NCBI GenBank assembly: GCA_936450465.1
Contig: OW388298.1
Coordinates: forward strand, 11,728,663 to 11,792,662
Reading direction: 5' to 3'
From: Gibbula magus
Taxonomy: Eukaryota; Mollusca; Gastropoda; Trochida; Trochidae
Length of the DNA stretch: 64,000 bases
The notes under the pieces were generated by a model, which worked only from the letters and a program-made list of their open reading frames with translations, searched no databases and had not been told where the DNA came from. Below, in pieces: positions 33,712-48,149 of this stretch (the stretch's first letter is position 1; each line of letters opens with the position of its first letter). The position numbers and the translations under genes are program-made.

Positions 33712-36700
33712 CCATACGTTTGATGTACGCTGAGAAATGAAGATTTGTGATGTTTAAATCTCATCCTTGTTGGGTCCCAATTTTGCAATTAAAATAAGTT
33801 GACAGTCCTTGATCTCTCCTGGCACATGCAAATAAGTTTGAGAATATTAACACTGTTAAGTTAAAGTTTAAGAAAAATTAATAAAGAGGACATAACAATC
33901 TTCTATACTTCATTGATAATGTTTTGTGAACAATGGCTTGCAGTGTAAATATTTTTATCTATAGCACGGGTGAGGTGAGTTTGGGTTAAACACCGCTTTC
34001 AAGAGTATCACGGCTGCTAGTATTATGGCAGATGGAGAGCCGACAACACCATGTGGCTATGCATATCGTTGAAACCTGCGAGCATCAGTGAACCATGTGT
34101 GTACTGCAGTATAACATGTATGTCTGAATCCTGCTTGATACAACACACCACTGTATGAGTGTATCACTAATCATACTTGGCAGTACATTAAACAGTGAAA
34201 GAATGAGAGATATTACACTTTTTATTAGTTTTTTTTAGATATGCTCCGGAAACGACACAACGTTAAACAAATATGGCCGTTTTGGTCAATATTCTAAAAA
34301 ACTATTTGTACCTTAGAGTTGAAACCCGTAAAGGCACAACAGCACCATATAGGTTACTTTCATACCAAATAGGAAGTTTCAAAGTCATTTGGTGTTTCAG
34401 TAATGGTCAGGAAACGACACAAAGAGTAAGAAATCAGAACATTTTTTGACAAAGTTTTAAAAATTATTAAATTGTCAAGCTATAAAGTTCTGAAACAATT
34501 TTACTTCACATACTTTCTTAACTTCAACACGACAAAGGAATTACCTCCCCTTGATTGATCTCAAAACTGTTACCATGGGCCTGCTCGTTTTGCTTCAAAC
34601 CGGCTGATAGCCGGTGCGCACGATCACGTGACCGGCTAAGCTGGCTCGGTGAGCGAAACGAATGCACCGGGCGAAAGTCAAGATGGTGGACAAAACTATC
34701 GTGATCGTTTGTCACATGAACCATGACACCGATGACCAGGAGTACTCTTTATTCAGAAATGTATTTATTCTTGAATCTACGTAATATGTTTTCAAAAAGC
34801 CAATATGTAATTTAATCAATCTTTGCTTTATGTCAATAAGGTAGACGTATTAGATGGCATTTTCATTTTCCGTTGATGACAATTAATTTTGTAAGTTGAA
34901 TTCTATAGTTTTATTGTAGTATTATTTCGTGTTGTATTTTTTCTTTATTGACAGTTTGTCAATAAATTTGAATTGGTGTCGCTCTTTAATGATTTCATGT
35001 TCTTTTTTTTATGAGTCATAACTTCACATATTTTTATCAAATATAGATAGAAATTATACCGGAAATTAAACAAGAGTGCATTCAAAAATATTTGAAAGCA
35101 TAGATTTATTTCTTCCAATTACATTAGAAAAATGTAAGAAATATCACAAAAACGAAATGTTACAGTCTGTTAATGATTTACTTTACGAATATTTTATAAG
35201 TGTAAAATAATATTTTTAAAATCCAGTGTAAAATCATTGTGTTCATGGATAACTTATTCTTTGCTCTATTCACGAATAAAATGTCATTGGTGTTGTACCA
35301 GTACAACTCATACATAGTGATACAACAAATATTCCTTGAAATGCACCTTTTTTCCTTCATTGTCACTTGTTTGGGCTAGAAAGACTTGTATTACAATAAC
35401 AATGATCATGGATAATACTTTTGCTGATCTTTTAGTCATTTATTGACATGCTTCAGACACAAGTTGTGAACAAATATTTAAATGTTGTTAAGACGTTACT
35501 TTTCAACGGTAATATATTCCTATTGTATGCTGTAAATATTTTTTCTTTATCAAAATAGATAGACAAGATCACAAGAAAGAGATAGAATACTCGAAAGACT
35601 TTTTCAGAAGTTTATAACTAATTATAAAATGACGCAAAGCAAAAAAATCACTGAATTCTTTTTTTTTAAATAAATAAATAAATTTAAGACGGTGAGTGTT
35701 TTTTTTAACCAATATTTATTTTTGGTTGAAAAATGTGGTTGAAACAAATTTGGTTGAAAAAAATTCCTAATTCAAAAAAATTACTGCCTCAGGCTCTTCC
35801 ATATCAAACTGGAAATATGAATATTAGTTTAAACTAAACTTTTCAAAGCTTTAGACATGTTTACAACTCAGGCAATTTTTTTTTATTTGGTTTGCACGAT
35901 GTTGCATTTTACGAAACTGATGATGTGCCACCATCTTGAGCCGCCTTCAGCTTCTCCAACGAGACCGGCTGATTTGGGCTCACCCGGTTTAGCCACTCCA
36001 AAACAAATACGTCAGCTTGCGGAAGTCCGGGCGACCGGCTAATCGGCTGATCAGCCGGTGAGCAAATCGAGCGTGGCCCATAATAAATTAATCTTGAAAC
36101 CAAATCAGAATTTTCAGAATTCAAACTCAGGATTGTTGTTTCTAATAATCTACCATTACATTTATCAATTTTAACAAGACAAACAAATTACCTCCCTGCC
36201 ATTGTGACCAAAAGAGAACTTGTACAATCTTCTTGAGCCAAATCAGAAGTTTCAGAATTCAAACTCAGGACTTCTCAGTGGTTTTGAATGCAGACTCGGA
36301 AAACACTTGTACAACTTCCAGGAAACCAGATCAGATCTTCCAGGATTCAAACTTTGGACTGCTGATGAATTGAAACACAGAAAACGCTCATTAAACTGCA
36401 CTGATATGTTTTAAAATCATAATCGGGTGCGGTCTAATAAAACATATTCCAGTTACTGTCTTTCTCTCACAATTCCTCGGATTCCTGGAAACAAAACAGA
36501 AAAGTAGAGACATTGGTTCTGTAGCTCATCAGGTATTCCATTATTCATTATCGCTAAGGTAAAGAGGAAATAGTAAATCATTGGCCAGTTAACAAATTTA
36601 CCATTAATATTCAACAATGGCCATGACATTCGAATTTCAACGAATGTGTCAACATCCGACAGATCAAGGATAATGTGACTGAAGAAGAAGAAGCAATAAA

Positions 36701-37049
36701 CTATATTTCATTTAATTTGGTGTTACAAACATAAATTTGGGTGCGCTTGATTATCATCAAAATTCTATTTTAGCAGCTTAAATTGTAAACCCCTTAAATG
36801 CTTGCCTTATTTTTGGAAGTAGGAAAATATTTAAAATCATAGCCTCTATCCATATGAGTTCATAATTTCAAACGATAGCTTTCTATCATTGCTGGTTCGA
36901 TAGAAGTCATTTAAACATTTAAAGGAACCCCTACCACAACATTTTTGAAGGGGGGCATCAAAATCAAAGGAAAATACTAACTTTCAATGTAACAAAGATG
37001 TTATGCTGAAAATTTAACTTTCCTATGTCAACTGCTGTCATAAAAGTAG
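33712..37049. other. unassigned AT-rich region
   Basis: No gene recognised. Two short GC-richer patches, 34590-34680 and 35955-36060, share CCGGCTGAT, ACCGGCTAA and CCGGTGAGC-like words in partly inverted order and may be ends of a dispersed element. Confidence 0.35.
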
Positions 37050-37362
37050 TTTAAAGGCGCTGTAGCACGTGTTATGCATTATAGGGTAAAATATATCATT
37101 ACATGAACTGATAAGCCATATCAATCGAAAACGGTTATCTGTATAAGAAGAAAATGGTGCAACTGATAAAACGACAATTGTGTGGAACTCTTCAGGGGGA
37201 GTGGTAGATTTATAGGTCTCATGCGATTTTGAAAGTTCAGACAGCAAGACAGTTGACCATTGCACTATTGTACCATATTTAAAACTGTGAATGTTTACGT
37301 ATCACATCAACAGTCAATCCTCTTGAACTACCTTTGGGCGGCTATTTTAATGTGAACACATA
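37050..37362. mobile_element. dispersed TIR element, copy B (inverted)
   Basis: Starts GGCGCTGTAGCACG (37056) and follows the reverse complement of 5138 down to about 4790. Shared words include GAAAACGGTTATC, GTGGAACTCTT or its variant, GACAGCAAGA-GTTGACCATT and AACTACCTT-G-GCGG. The second terminal repeat is lost or diverged. No coding capacity. Confidence 0.6.
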
Positions 37363-37994
37363 AAAAGCCCACTTGATCAGAAACGGACTCGCATGATTTA
37401 ACATTCATATTTTACATTCGTTTGAGAAGTCTTTATCAGGAGTATTATTTATTACACTTGTTGACCTTTCTGTGAGAGTACTTTATTCCAGTAAGAACAG
37501 TGCCTTAAAATATTTTGCTAATAATGGGGGGTAGGGGGAACATTGATGCAAGGTACCTCCCAACAAAATTAAACTTCTGGGTTGTTTGTTTATGTTTTCG
37601 CGTTGATCGTCGTTTTTTGTAAACAAACATGGCTGCCATTGTGCCAACAGAGCAAAACCATGAGCAGTTCCGGACACGAGAATGTTCAATCCATTAATAA
37701 TTAGATCTACCTAACCATCAACAAGAGACAACGTCAGAAAATATTGGACAATCTGTGCACTATTCTCGATGTTTCTGAATCAGAATAAGCGTGCAGCATG
37801 AAATTAAACCTGTCGTTTGACATCGGGACTGCAGTCACAGTGCAGTTCATTCACGCCACGATCGAAATAATCGTTCAACATGGCGTCTCTTTGGACGCAC
37901 TGTATCTACATTCGGCATCCATTACAATAAATAATTCCCTAGGTACACACTGGGTCCAAAGTTTTGTTGTTGTAATCGTAATCTCCATATTGGA
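37363..37994. other. unassigned flank of the 32-bp satellite
   Basis: Plus-strand frame of 78 codons at 37798-38034 (MKLNLSFDIGTAVTVQFIHA...) runs into the satellite. I recognise no family and see no splice sites around it, so it is not called as a gene. Confidence 0.3.
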
Positions 37995-40900
37995 CCAACT
38001 AGTCACTGTAACAACTTTCAACTGCAGCAACTAGCCACTGTACCAACTTACAACTGAAACAGGTTACACCTGCACCAACTAGCCACTATAACAACATTCA
38101 ACTGCACCAACTAGTCACTGTAATAACTTTCAACTGCAGCAACTATCCACTGTAACAGCTTACTAGTGCACAAACTAGCCACTGTAACAACTTACTACTG
38201 CACCAACTAGTCACTGTAATAACTTACTACTGCAACAACTAGCCACTATAACAACTTTCAACTGTACCAACTAGTCACTGTAACAACTTTCTAATGCACA
38301 AACTAGCCACTGTAACAACTAACTACTGCACCAACTAGTCACTGTAACAACTTACTACTGCAACAACTAGCAACTGTAACAACTTTCAACTGCAGCAACT
38401 AGCCACTGTAACAACTTACAACTGAAGCAACTAGCCACTGTAACAACTTACTACTGCAGCAACTAGCCACTGTAACAACATACAACTGCACCAACCAGCC
38501 ATTGTAACAACTTACCACTGAACCAACTAGCCACTGTAACAACTTACTACTGCACCAACTAGCCACTGTAATAACTTACTACTGCACAAACTAGCCACTG
38601 TAACAACTTACTACTGCACCAACTAGCCACTGTTACAACTTACAACTGCATCAACTATCCACTGCTACAACTTACTACTGCATCATCTAGTCACTGTAAC
38701 AACTTACTACTGCATCGACTAGCCACTATAACAACTTACTACTTGACCAATTAGCCACTGTAACAACTTACTACTGCAGCAACTAGCCACTGTAACAACA
38801 TACAACTGCACCAACCAGCCACTGTAACAACTTACTACTGAACAAACTAGCCACTGTAACAACTTACTACTGCACAAACTAGCCACTGTAACAACTTACT
38901 ACTGCACCAACTAGCCACTGTTACAACTTACAACTGCATCAACTATCCACTGCTACAACTTACTACTGCATCATCTAGTCACTGTAACAACTTACTACTG
39001 CACCAACTAGCCACTGTAACATCTTACTACGTGACCAAGTATCCACTGTAACAACTTACTACTGCATCAACTAGCCACTGTAACAACTTACTACTGCACC
39101 AACTAGCCACTGTAACAACTTACTACTGCACCAACTAGCCACTGTAACATCTTACTACTGCATCAACTATCCACTGTAACAACTTACAACTGCAACAACT
39201 AGCCACTGTAACAACTTTCAAATAGTCACTGTAACAACTTTCAAATAGTCACTGTAACAACTTACTAGAGTACCAACTAGTGACTGTAACAATTTACTAC
39301 TGCACCAACTATCCACTATAACAACTTACAACTGCAACAACTAGCCACTATAACAACTTTCAACTGCACCAACTAGTCACTGTAACAACTTTCAACTGCA
39401 CCAACTAGTCACTGTAACAACTTTCAACTGCAGCAACTAGTCACTGTAACAACTTTCAACTGCAGCAACTATCCACTGTAACAACTTACTAGTGCACAAA
39501 CTAGCCACTGTAACAACTTACTAGTGCACTAACTAGCCACTGTAACAACTTACTACTGCACCAACTAGCCACTGTAACAACTTACTACTGCATCAACTAT
39601 CCACTGCTACAACTTACAACTGCATCAACTATCCACTGCTACAACTTACTACTGGACCAACTAGCCACTGTTACAACCTTCTACTGTACCAACTAGCCAC
39701 TGTAACAACTTTCAAATAGTCACTGTAACAACTTTCAAATAGTCACTGTAACAACTTACTAGAGTACCAACTAGTGACTGTAACAATTTACTACTGCATC
39801 AACTATCCACTGTAACAACTTACAACTGCAACAACTAGTCACTGTAACAACTTTCAACTGCAGCAACTATCCACTGTTACAACTTACTAGTGCACAAACT
39901 AGCCACTGTAACAACTTACTACTGCACCAACTAGTCACTGTAACAACTTACTACTGCAACAACTAGCCACTATAACAACTTTCAACTGTACCAACTAGTC
40001 ACTGTAACAACTAACTACTGTACCAACTAGTCACTGTAACAACTTACTACTGCACCAACTAGCCACTGTAACATCTTACTACGTGACCAAGTATCCACTG
40101 TAACAACTTACTACTGCATCAACTAGCCACTGTAACAACTTACTACTGCACCAACTAGCCACTGTAACAACTTACTACTGCACCAACTAGCCACTGTAAC
40201 ATCTTACTACTGCATCAACTATCCACTGTAACAACTTACAACTGCAACAACTAGCCACTGTAACAACTTTCAAATAGTCACTGTAACAACTTACTAGTGC
40301 ACTAACTAGCCACTGTAACAACTTACAACTGCACAACTATCCACTGTAACAACTTACAGCTGAACCAACTAGCCACTGTAACAACTTACTAGTACACTAA
40401 CTAGCCACTGTAACAACTTACAACTGCATCAACTATCCACTGCTACAATTTACAATTGCATCAACTATCCACTGTAACAACTTACTAGTGCACTAACTAG
40501 CCACTGTAACAACTTACTACTGCACCAACTAGCCACTGTAACAACTTACAGCTGAACCAACTAGCCACTGTAACAACATGCTACTGCACCAACTAGCCAC
40601 TGTAACAACTTACTACTGCACCAACTATCCACTGTAACAACTTACTACTGCACCAACTAGCTGCTGTAACATCTTACTACTGCATCAACTATCCACTGTA
40701 ACAACTTACAGCTGAACCAACTAGCCACTGTACCAACTTACTACTGGACCAACTAGCCACTGTAACAACTTACTAGTGCACTAACTAGCCACTGTAACAA
40801 CTTACTACTGGACCAACTAGCCACTGTAACAACTTACTACTGCATCATCTAGTCACTGTAACAACTTACTACTGCACCAACTAGTCACTGTAACAACTTA

Positions 40901-43900
40901 CTACTGCACCAACTAGCCACTGTAACATCTTACTACGTGACCAATTATCCACTGTAACAACTTACTACTGCATCAACTAGCCACTGTAACAACTTACTAC
41001 TGCACCAACTAGCCACTGTAACAACTTACTACTGCACCAACTAGCCACTGTAACATCTTACTACTGCATCAACTAGCCACTGTAACAACTTTCAAATAGT
41101 CACTGTAACAACTTACTAGTGCACTAACTAGCCACTGTAACAACTTACAACTGCACAACTATCCACTGTAACAACTTACAGCTGAACCAACTAGCCACTG
41201 TAACAACTTACTAGTGCACTAACTAGCCACTGTAACAACTTACAACTGCATCAACTATCCACTGCTACAACTTACAATTGCATCAACTATCCACTGTAAC
41301 AACTTACTAGTGCACTAACTAGCCACTGTAACAACTTTCAAATAGTCACTGTAACAACTTTCAAATAGTCACTGTAACAACTTACTAGAGTACCAACTAG
41401 TGACTGTAACAATTTACTACTGCACCAACTATCCACTATAACAACTTACAACTGCAACAACTAGCCACTATAACAACTTTCAACTGCACCAACTAGTCAC
41501 TGTAACAACTTTCAACTGCACCAACTAGTCACTGTAACAACTTTCAACTGCAGCAACTAGTCACTGTAACAACTTTCAACTGCAGCAACTATCCACTGTA
41601 ACAACTTACTAGTGCACAAACTAGCCACTGTAACAACTTACTAGTGCACTAACTAGCCACTGTAACAACTTACTACTGCACCAACTAGCCACTGTAACAA
41701 CTTACTACTGCATCAACTATCCACTGCTACAACTTACAACTGCATCAACTATCCACTGCTACAACTTACTACTGGACCAACTAGCCACTGTTACAACCTT
41801 CTACTGTACCAACTAGCCACTGTAACAACTTTCAAATAGTCACTGTAACAACTTTCAAATAGTCACTGTAACAACTTTCAAATAGTCACTGTAACAACTT
41901 ACTAGAGTACCAACTAGTGACTGTAACAATTTACTACTGCATCAACTATCCACTGTAACAACTTACAACTGCACCAACTAGTCACTGTAACAACTTTCAA
42001 CTGCAGCAACTATCCACTGTAACAACTTACTAGTGCACAAACTAGCCACTGTAACAACTTACTACTGCACCAACTAGTCACTGTAACAACTTACTACTGC
42101 AACAACTAGCCACTATAACAACTTTCAACTGTACCAACTAGTCACTGTAACAACTAACTACTGCATCAACTAGTCACTGTAACAACTTACTACTGCAACA
42201 ACTAGCAACTGTAACAACTTTCAACTGCAGCAACTAGCCACTGTAACAACTTTCAAATAGTCACTGTAACAACTTTCAAATAGTCACTGTAACAACTTTC
42301 AAATAGTCACTGTAACAACTTACTAGAGTACCAACTAGTGACTGTAACAATTTACTACTGCATCAACTATCCACTGTAACAACTTACAACTGCAACAACT
42401 AGTCACTGTAACAACTTTCAACTGCAGCAACTATCCACTGTAACAACTTACTAGTGCACAAACTAGCCACTGTAACAACTTACTACTGCACCAACTAGTC
42501 ACTGTAACAACTTACTACTGCAACAACTAGCCACTATAACAACTTTCAACTGTACCAACTAGTCACTGTAACAACTAACTACTGCATCAACTAGTCACTG
42601 TAACAACTTACTACTGCAACAACTAGCAACTGTAACAACTTTCAACTGCAGCAACTAGCCACTGTAACAACTTTCAAATAGTCACTGTAACAACTTACTA
42701 GTGCACTAACTAGCCACTGTAACAACTTACAACTGCACAACTATCCACTGTAACAACTTACAGCTGAACCAACTAGCCACTGTAACAACTTACTAGTGCA
42801 CTAACTAGCCACTGTAACAACTTACAACTGCATCAACTATCCACTGCTACAATTTACAATTGCATCAACTATCCACTGTAACAACTTACTAGTGCACTAA
42901 CTAGCCACTGTAACAACTTACTACTGCACCAACTAGCCACTGTAACAACTTACAGCTGAACCAACTAGCCACTGTAACAACATGCTACTGCACCAACTAG
43001 CCACTGTAACAACTTACTACTGCACCAACTATCCACTGTAACAACTTACTACTGCACCAACTAGCCGCTGTAACAACTTACTACTGCACCAACTAGCCAC
43101 TGTAACATCTTACTACGTGACCAATTATCCACTGTAACAACTTACTACTGCATCAACTAGCCACTGTAACAACTTACTACTGCACCAACTAGCCACTGTA
43201 ACAACTTACTACTGCACCAACTAGCCACTGTAACATCTTACTACTGCATCAACTAGCCACTGTAACAACTTTCAAATAGTCACTGTAACAACTTACTAGT
43301 GCACTAACTAGCCACTGTAACAACTTACAACTGCAGCAACTAGTCACTGTAACAACTTTCAACTGCAGCAACTATCCACTGTAACAACTTACTAGTGCAC
43401 AAACTAGCCACTGTAACAACTTACTAGTGCACTAACTAGCCACTGTAACAACTTACTACTGCACCAACTAGCCACTGTAACAACTTACTACTGCATCAAC
43501 CATCCGCTGCTACAACTTACAACTGCATCAACTATCCACTGCTACAACTTACTACTGGACCAACTAGCCACTGTTACAACCTTCTACTGTACCAACTAGC
43601 CACTGTAACAACTTTCAAATAGTCACTGTAACAACTTTCAAATAGTCACTGTAACAACTTTCAAATAGTCACTGTAACAACTTACTAGAGTACCAACTAG
43701 TGACTGTAACAATTTACTACTGCATCAACTATCCACTGTAACAACTTACAACTGCAACAACTAGTCACTGTAACAACTTTCAACTGCAGCAACTATCCAC
43801 TGTAACAACTTACTAGTGCACAAACTAGCCACTGTAACAACTTACTACTGCACCAACTAGTCACTGTAACAACTTACTACTGCAACAACTAGCCACTATA

Positions 43901-46731
43901 ACAACTTTCAACTGTACCAACTAGTCACTGTAACAACTAACTACTGCATCAACTAGTCACTGTAACAACTTACTACTGCAACAACTAGCAACTGTAACAA
44001 CTTTCAACTGCAGCAACTAGCCACTGTAACAACTTTCAAATAGTCACTGTAACAACTTTCAAATAGTCACTGTAACAACTTTCAAATAGTCACTGTAACA
44101 ACTTACTAGAGTACCAACTAGTGACTGTAACAATTTACTACTGCATCAACTATCCACTGTAACAACTTACAACTGCAACAACTAGTCACTGTAACAACTT
44201 TCAACTGCAGCAACTATCCACTGTAACAACTTACTAGTGCACAAACTAGCCACTGTAACAACTTACTACTGCACCAACTAGTCACTGTAACAACTTACTA
44301 CTGCAACAACTAGCCACTATAACAACTTTCAACTGTACCAACTAGTCACTGTAACAACTAACTACTGCATCAACTAGTCACTGTAACAACTTACTACTGC
44401 AACAACTAGCAACTGTAACAACTTTCAACTGCAGCAACTAGCCACTGTAACAACTTACAACTGAAGCAACTAGACACTGTAACAACTTACAAATGAACCG
44501 ACTAGCCACTGTAACAACTTACTACTGCACCAACTAGCCACTGTAACAACTTACTACTGCACCAACTAGCCACTGTAACAACTAACACCTGCATCAACTA
44601 TCCACTGCTCCAACTTACTACTGCATCAACTAATCACTGTAACAACTTACTACTTGACCAATTAGCCACTGTAACAACTTACTACTGCACCAACTAGCCA
44701 CTGTAACAACTTACAGCTGAACCAACTAGCCACTGTAACAACTTACTACTGCACCAACTAGCCACTGTAACAACTTACTAGTGCACTAACTAGCCACTGT
44801 AACAACTTACTACTGCATCAACTAGTCACTGTAACAACTTACTACTGCAACAACTAGCCACTGTAACAACTTTCAAATAGTCACTGTAACAACTTTCAAA
44901 TAGTCACTGTAACAACTTACTAGAGTACCAACTATCTACTGTAACAACTTTCAACTGCGGAAACTATCCACTGTAACAACTTTCAACTGCACCAACAAGC
45001 CACTGTAAAAATATTCAAATGTACAAACTTGCTACTGTAACAACTTACAACTGCAACAACTAGGCTGTAGCCACTGTAACAATTTAGAACTGCTCCAACT
45101 AGCCACTGTAATAACTTGCAACTGATCACCTAGCAACTGTAACAATTTACAAAAGTGCCAACTAGCCACTCTAACAACTTACAACTGCACCAGCTAGCCA
45201 CTGTAACAACTTACTACTGCAACAGCTAGCCAATGTAATAACATACTACAGCACCAGCTAGCCACTGTAACAACTTTCTACTGGACCAACTAGCCACTGT
45301 AACAACTTACAACTGAACCAACTAGTCACTGTAACAACTTACTACTGCATCAACTAGCCACTATAACAACTTTCTACTGGACCAACTAGCCACTGTAACA
45401 ACTTACTACTGAACCAACTAGCCACTGTAACAACTTACTAGTGCACTAACTAGCCACTGTAACAACTTACTACTGCATCAACTAGTCACTGTAACAATTT
45501 ACTACTGCAACAACTAGCCACTGTAACAACTTTCAAATAGTCACTGTAACAACTTTCAAATAGTCACTGTAACAACTTACTAGAGTACCAACTATCTACT
45601 GTAACAACTTTCAACTGCGGAAACTATCCACTGTAACAACTTTCAACTGCACCAACAAGCCACTGTAAAAATATTCAAATGTACAAACTTGCTACTGTAA
45701 CAACTTACAACTGCAACAACTAGGCTGTAGCCACTGTAACAATTTAGAACTGCTCCAACTAGCCACTGTAATAACTTGCAACTGATCACCTAGCAACTGT
45801 AACAATTTACAAAAGTGCCAACTAGCCACTCTAACAACTTACAACTGCACCAGCTAGCCACTGTAACAACTTACTACTGCAACAGCTAGCCAATGTAATA
45901 ACATACTACAGCACCAGCTAGCCACTGTAACAACTTTCTACTGGACCAACTAGCCACTGTAACAACTTACAACTGAACCAACTAGTCACTGTAACAACTT
46001 ACTACTGCATCAACTAGCCACTATAACAACTTTCTACTGGACCAACTAGCCACTGTAACAACTTACTACTGAACCAACTAGTCACTGTAACAACTTACTA
46101 CTGCATCAACTAGCCACTATAGCAACTTTCTACTGGACCAACTAGCCACTGTAACAACTTACAACTGAACCAACTAGTCACTGTAACAACTTTCAACTGC
46201 AGCAACTATCCACTGTAACAACTTACTACTGCACCAACTAGTCACTGTAACAACTTACTACTGCAACAACTAGCCACTATCACAACTTTCAACTGTACCA
46301 ACTATCCACTGTAACAAATTACTACTGCAACAACTAGCCACTGTAACAAATTACTACTGCACCAACTAGCCACTGTAACAACTTTCAAGTGCAGCTACTA
46401 GTCACTGTAACAACTTACTACTGCAACAAATAGCCAATGTAACAACTTACTACTGCAACAAATAGCCACTGTAACAACTTACTTCAGCACCAGCTAGCCA
46501 CTGTAACAACTTTCAACTGCACCAGGTAGCCACTGTAACAACTTACTACTGCACCAACTATCCACTGTAACAACTTACAACTGCACCAACTTGCAACTGT
46601 AACAACTTACTACTGCAACAACTATCCACTGTTACAACTTACTACTGCACCAACTAGCCAATTTAACAACTTATTACTAAACCAACTAGCCACTTTAACA
46701 ACTTACTACTGCACCAACTACAACTGTGACA
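37995..46731. repeat. 32-bp satellite array, about 270 copies
   Basis: The monomer is CAACTAGCCACTGTAACAAC plus TTACTACTGCAC. Variants are CAACTAGTCACTG, CAACTATCCACTG, TTTCAACTGCAG and TTACTAGTGCAC, and a 22-bp shortened form, TTTCAAATAGTCACTGTAAC plus AA, which appears in runs of two to four. Spans 8.7 kb. No long open frames, because TAG/TAA words occur in every unit. Larger blocks containing the short-form runs recur many times between 39.2 and 44.9 kb. Confidence 0.98.
44761..46080. repeat. 660-bp higher-order duplication in the 32-bp array
   Basis: 44761-45420 and 45421-46080 appear almost identical at an offset of 660 bp. They share unusual words such as AACTGCGGAAACTATCC, AAAATATTCAAATGTACAAA, TAGGCTGTAGCCACTG and CAACTGATCACCTAGC. 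The two blocks differ at a very few positions (for example CAACTT against CAATTT near 45497). Confidence 0.92.
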
Positions 46732-46849
46732 AGAGGGTATCTTAGAAAATTTAAAGCTATCGCTTCCCAATATGGTTGAAAGTTTTTTGGTAAATACTTG
46801 TCTTGCTCTTATTTTATGTTTTATACAAACTTTGGTCCCAGTGCCAGTT
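46732..46849. other. short unique flank of satellite
   Basis: Nothing recognised between the array and the duplicated exon segment. Confidence 0.4.
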
Positions 46850-47345
46850 CCTACCCCTCACTCCTGAGGAGTGAAGAGCCCCAAGCCATAAACCCATCTG
46901 ACCTTACATGGCCTGATGCGCTAAAGATGCCATATAATGTCACTTGAATGTAAATTATGTAAGAAAGAACTTATTTGTTCCCTCCTAAATACCCTGTGAC
47001 AATTACTTACCTAATATTACTCACCTCCCTTCCTTCCCCTCTATACCTCGGGTGATGGTATGTGCTCCTGTCATTTCCACAGTCGGCCGGCCGCTTTCAG
47101 TGAAGTTCTGTGAGGCTTGAGGATATGTGACCTCTTTTATGGATAATCTGAAAGTGTGAAGGGTTGATAATTACCTATCCCACACTGAGACATGAATGAA
47201 TTGTGGTGTCATCATGGGCATGATAGTTTAGTTGAAGTGTTCCTTAGTTGAAGTGTTCCGCTCTTCAACCATTAATACAACTGGCTACCTGGTATGGAAC
47301 TGTGTGGCAGAAAGAAATATAGAGTAAAGGCACCTATGTTGTAAT
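46850..47345. repeat. duplicated exon-containing segment, copy 1
   Basis: Matches 48150-48620. Shared words include GAAGAGCCCCAAGCC, CCCATCTGACCTTA, CTAAAGATGCC, AAAGTTCTGTGAGGCTTG-type exon sequence and GATAATCTGAAAGTGTGAAG. The offset is about 1,304 bp at the acceptor. Confidence 0.85.
47025..47147 (-). CDS. unrecognised gene, tandemly duplicated exon, copy 1
   Basis: 123 nt: one base, then LSIKEVTYPQASQNFTESGR, then PTVEMTGAHTITRGIEGKEG, then AG. Acceptor CTTTCAG at 47150-47148, donor GTGAGT at 47024. It shares ASQNFTES and the basic GxExKEG/R-like end with the exon at 48326-48451. The composition (Ser, Thr, Gly, charged) suggests a disordered segment. Both ends split a codon after the second base, so an AG|A join adds Arg and successive copies can be spliced together in frame. 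No family recognised, and the neighbouring exon on the 3' side is not visible before the satellite. Confidence 0.55.
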
Positions 47346-47495
47346 TCATTTTAGCCTACAGACTTACAAGAAACAAGGCATTGGTCAGCCACATCAAAAA
47401 TAGAGCCATGGGCTATGTAGCTCATCAAGACTTGTTATTGATTCATTATCCGAGTTGTGTCAATACATTATTAACAAGCAAAAAATGTTTTTTAC

Positions 47496-47930
47496 GTTGT
47501 GACCCCTGTGACCCTATTTAGTCCATTTGCCAAGGAGTCTGCACAAAATATTTCAGCTTTCTAGACCTTTTGATACTGGAGAAGAAGATGAAAATAGGTT
47601 TTAAGGTTGTGACCCCTGTGACCCCATTTGGGCTCATTGGGTCACCCAATCTACAATTTAGATTTCCCATTGGCCAATGAGTCTGCACACACCTTTTTAG
47701 CTCTCTAGAAATTTTGGAATTGGAGAAGATGAAAATAGTTTTTTTCAAGGTTGTGACCCCTGTGATCCCCATTTGGGGTCAAGGGGTCACAAAATGTACA
47801 ATTTAGAATCCCTATTAGCCAAGGAGTCTGCACTTAACTTTTCAGCCCTTTAGGTTCATTGGTTCTGGAGAAGTCGACAAAGCGAAAAGGTTACGGACGG
47901 ATGGATGTACGGATGGATGCCTTAAGCCCA
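47496..47930. repeat. about 140-bp tandem repeat, three copies
   Basis: Each copy has TTGTGACCCCTGTGA, then a CCATTTGG-GTC-A-GGGTCAC block (missing in the first), GCCAA-GAGTCTGCAC, and TTCTGGAGAAG-like words. It ends with GGACGGATGGATG repeats. It lies between the two duplicated exons. Confidence 0.85.
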
Positions 47931-48085
47931 TTTGGCTAAAAATTAAAATCCATCTCAACAGTGGAATGGTCTCCCCCCCTAAACTCCATCCTCCATCCTA
48001 CACCTAAGAATCTCCTTGCTTTCCTAACAGACACCCCCTATCACACAACCATTCACACAGCAACCCCCCTCTCACTCTCCAACCT

Positions 48086-48108
48086 TCCCCCCCCCCCCCC
48101 CCCCCCCC
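48086..48108. repeat. poly-C run
   Basis: An uninterrupted run of more than 20 C. On the minus strand it is a long G-run, and it could form quadruplex-type structures; length may be unreliable in the assembly. Confidence 0.95.
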
Positions 48109-48149
48109 ACTAGTCATCTTTGGTAGTACAATTGAAGATGAAGAATGAC

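Noticed and set aside
34555..36085. Complete transposon bounded by ACCGGCTGAT-type inverted repeats
   Set aside because: The two GC-rich patches share only short words in mixed order, and there is no transposase or clear target-site duplication.
37798..38034. Small gene MKLNLSFDIGTAVTVQFIHA...
   Set aside because: The frame runs into the 32-bp satellite for its last part, lacks any recognisable domain and has no supporting splice or promoter context.
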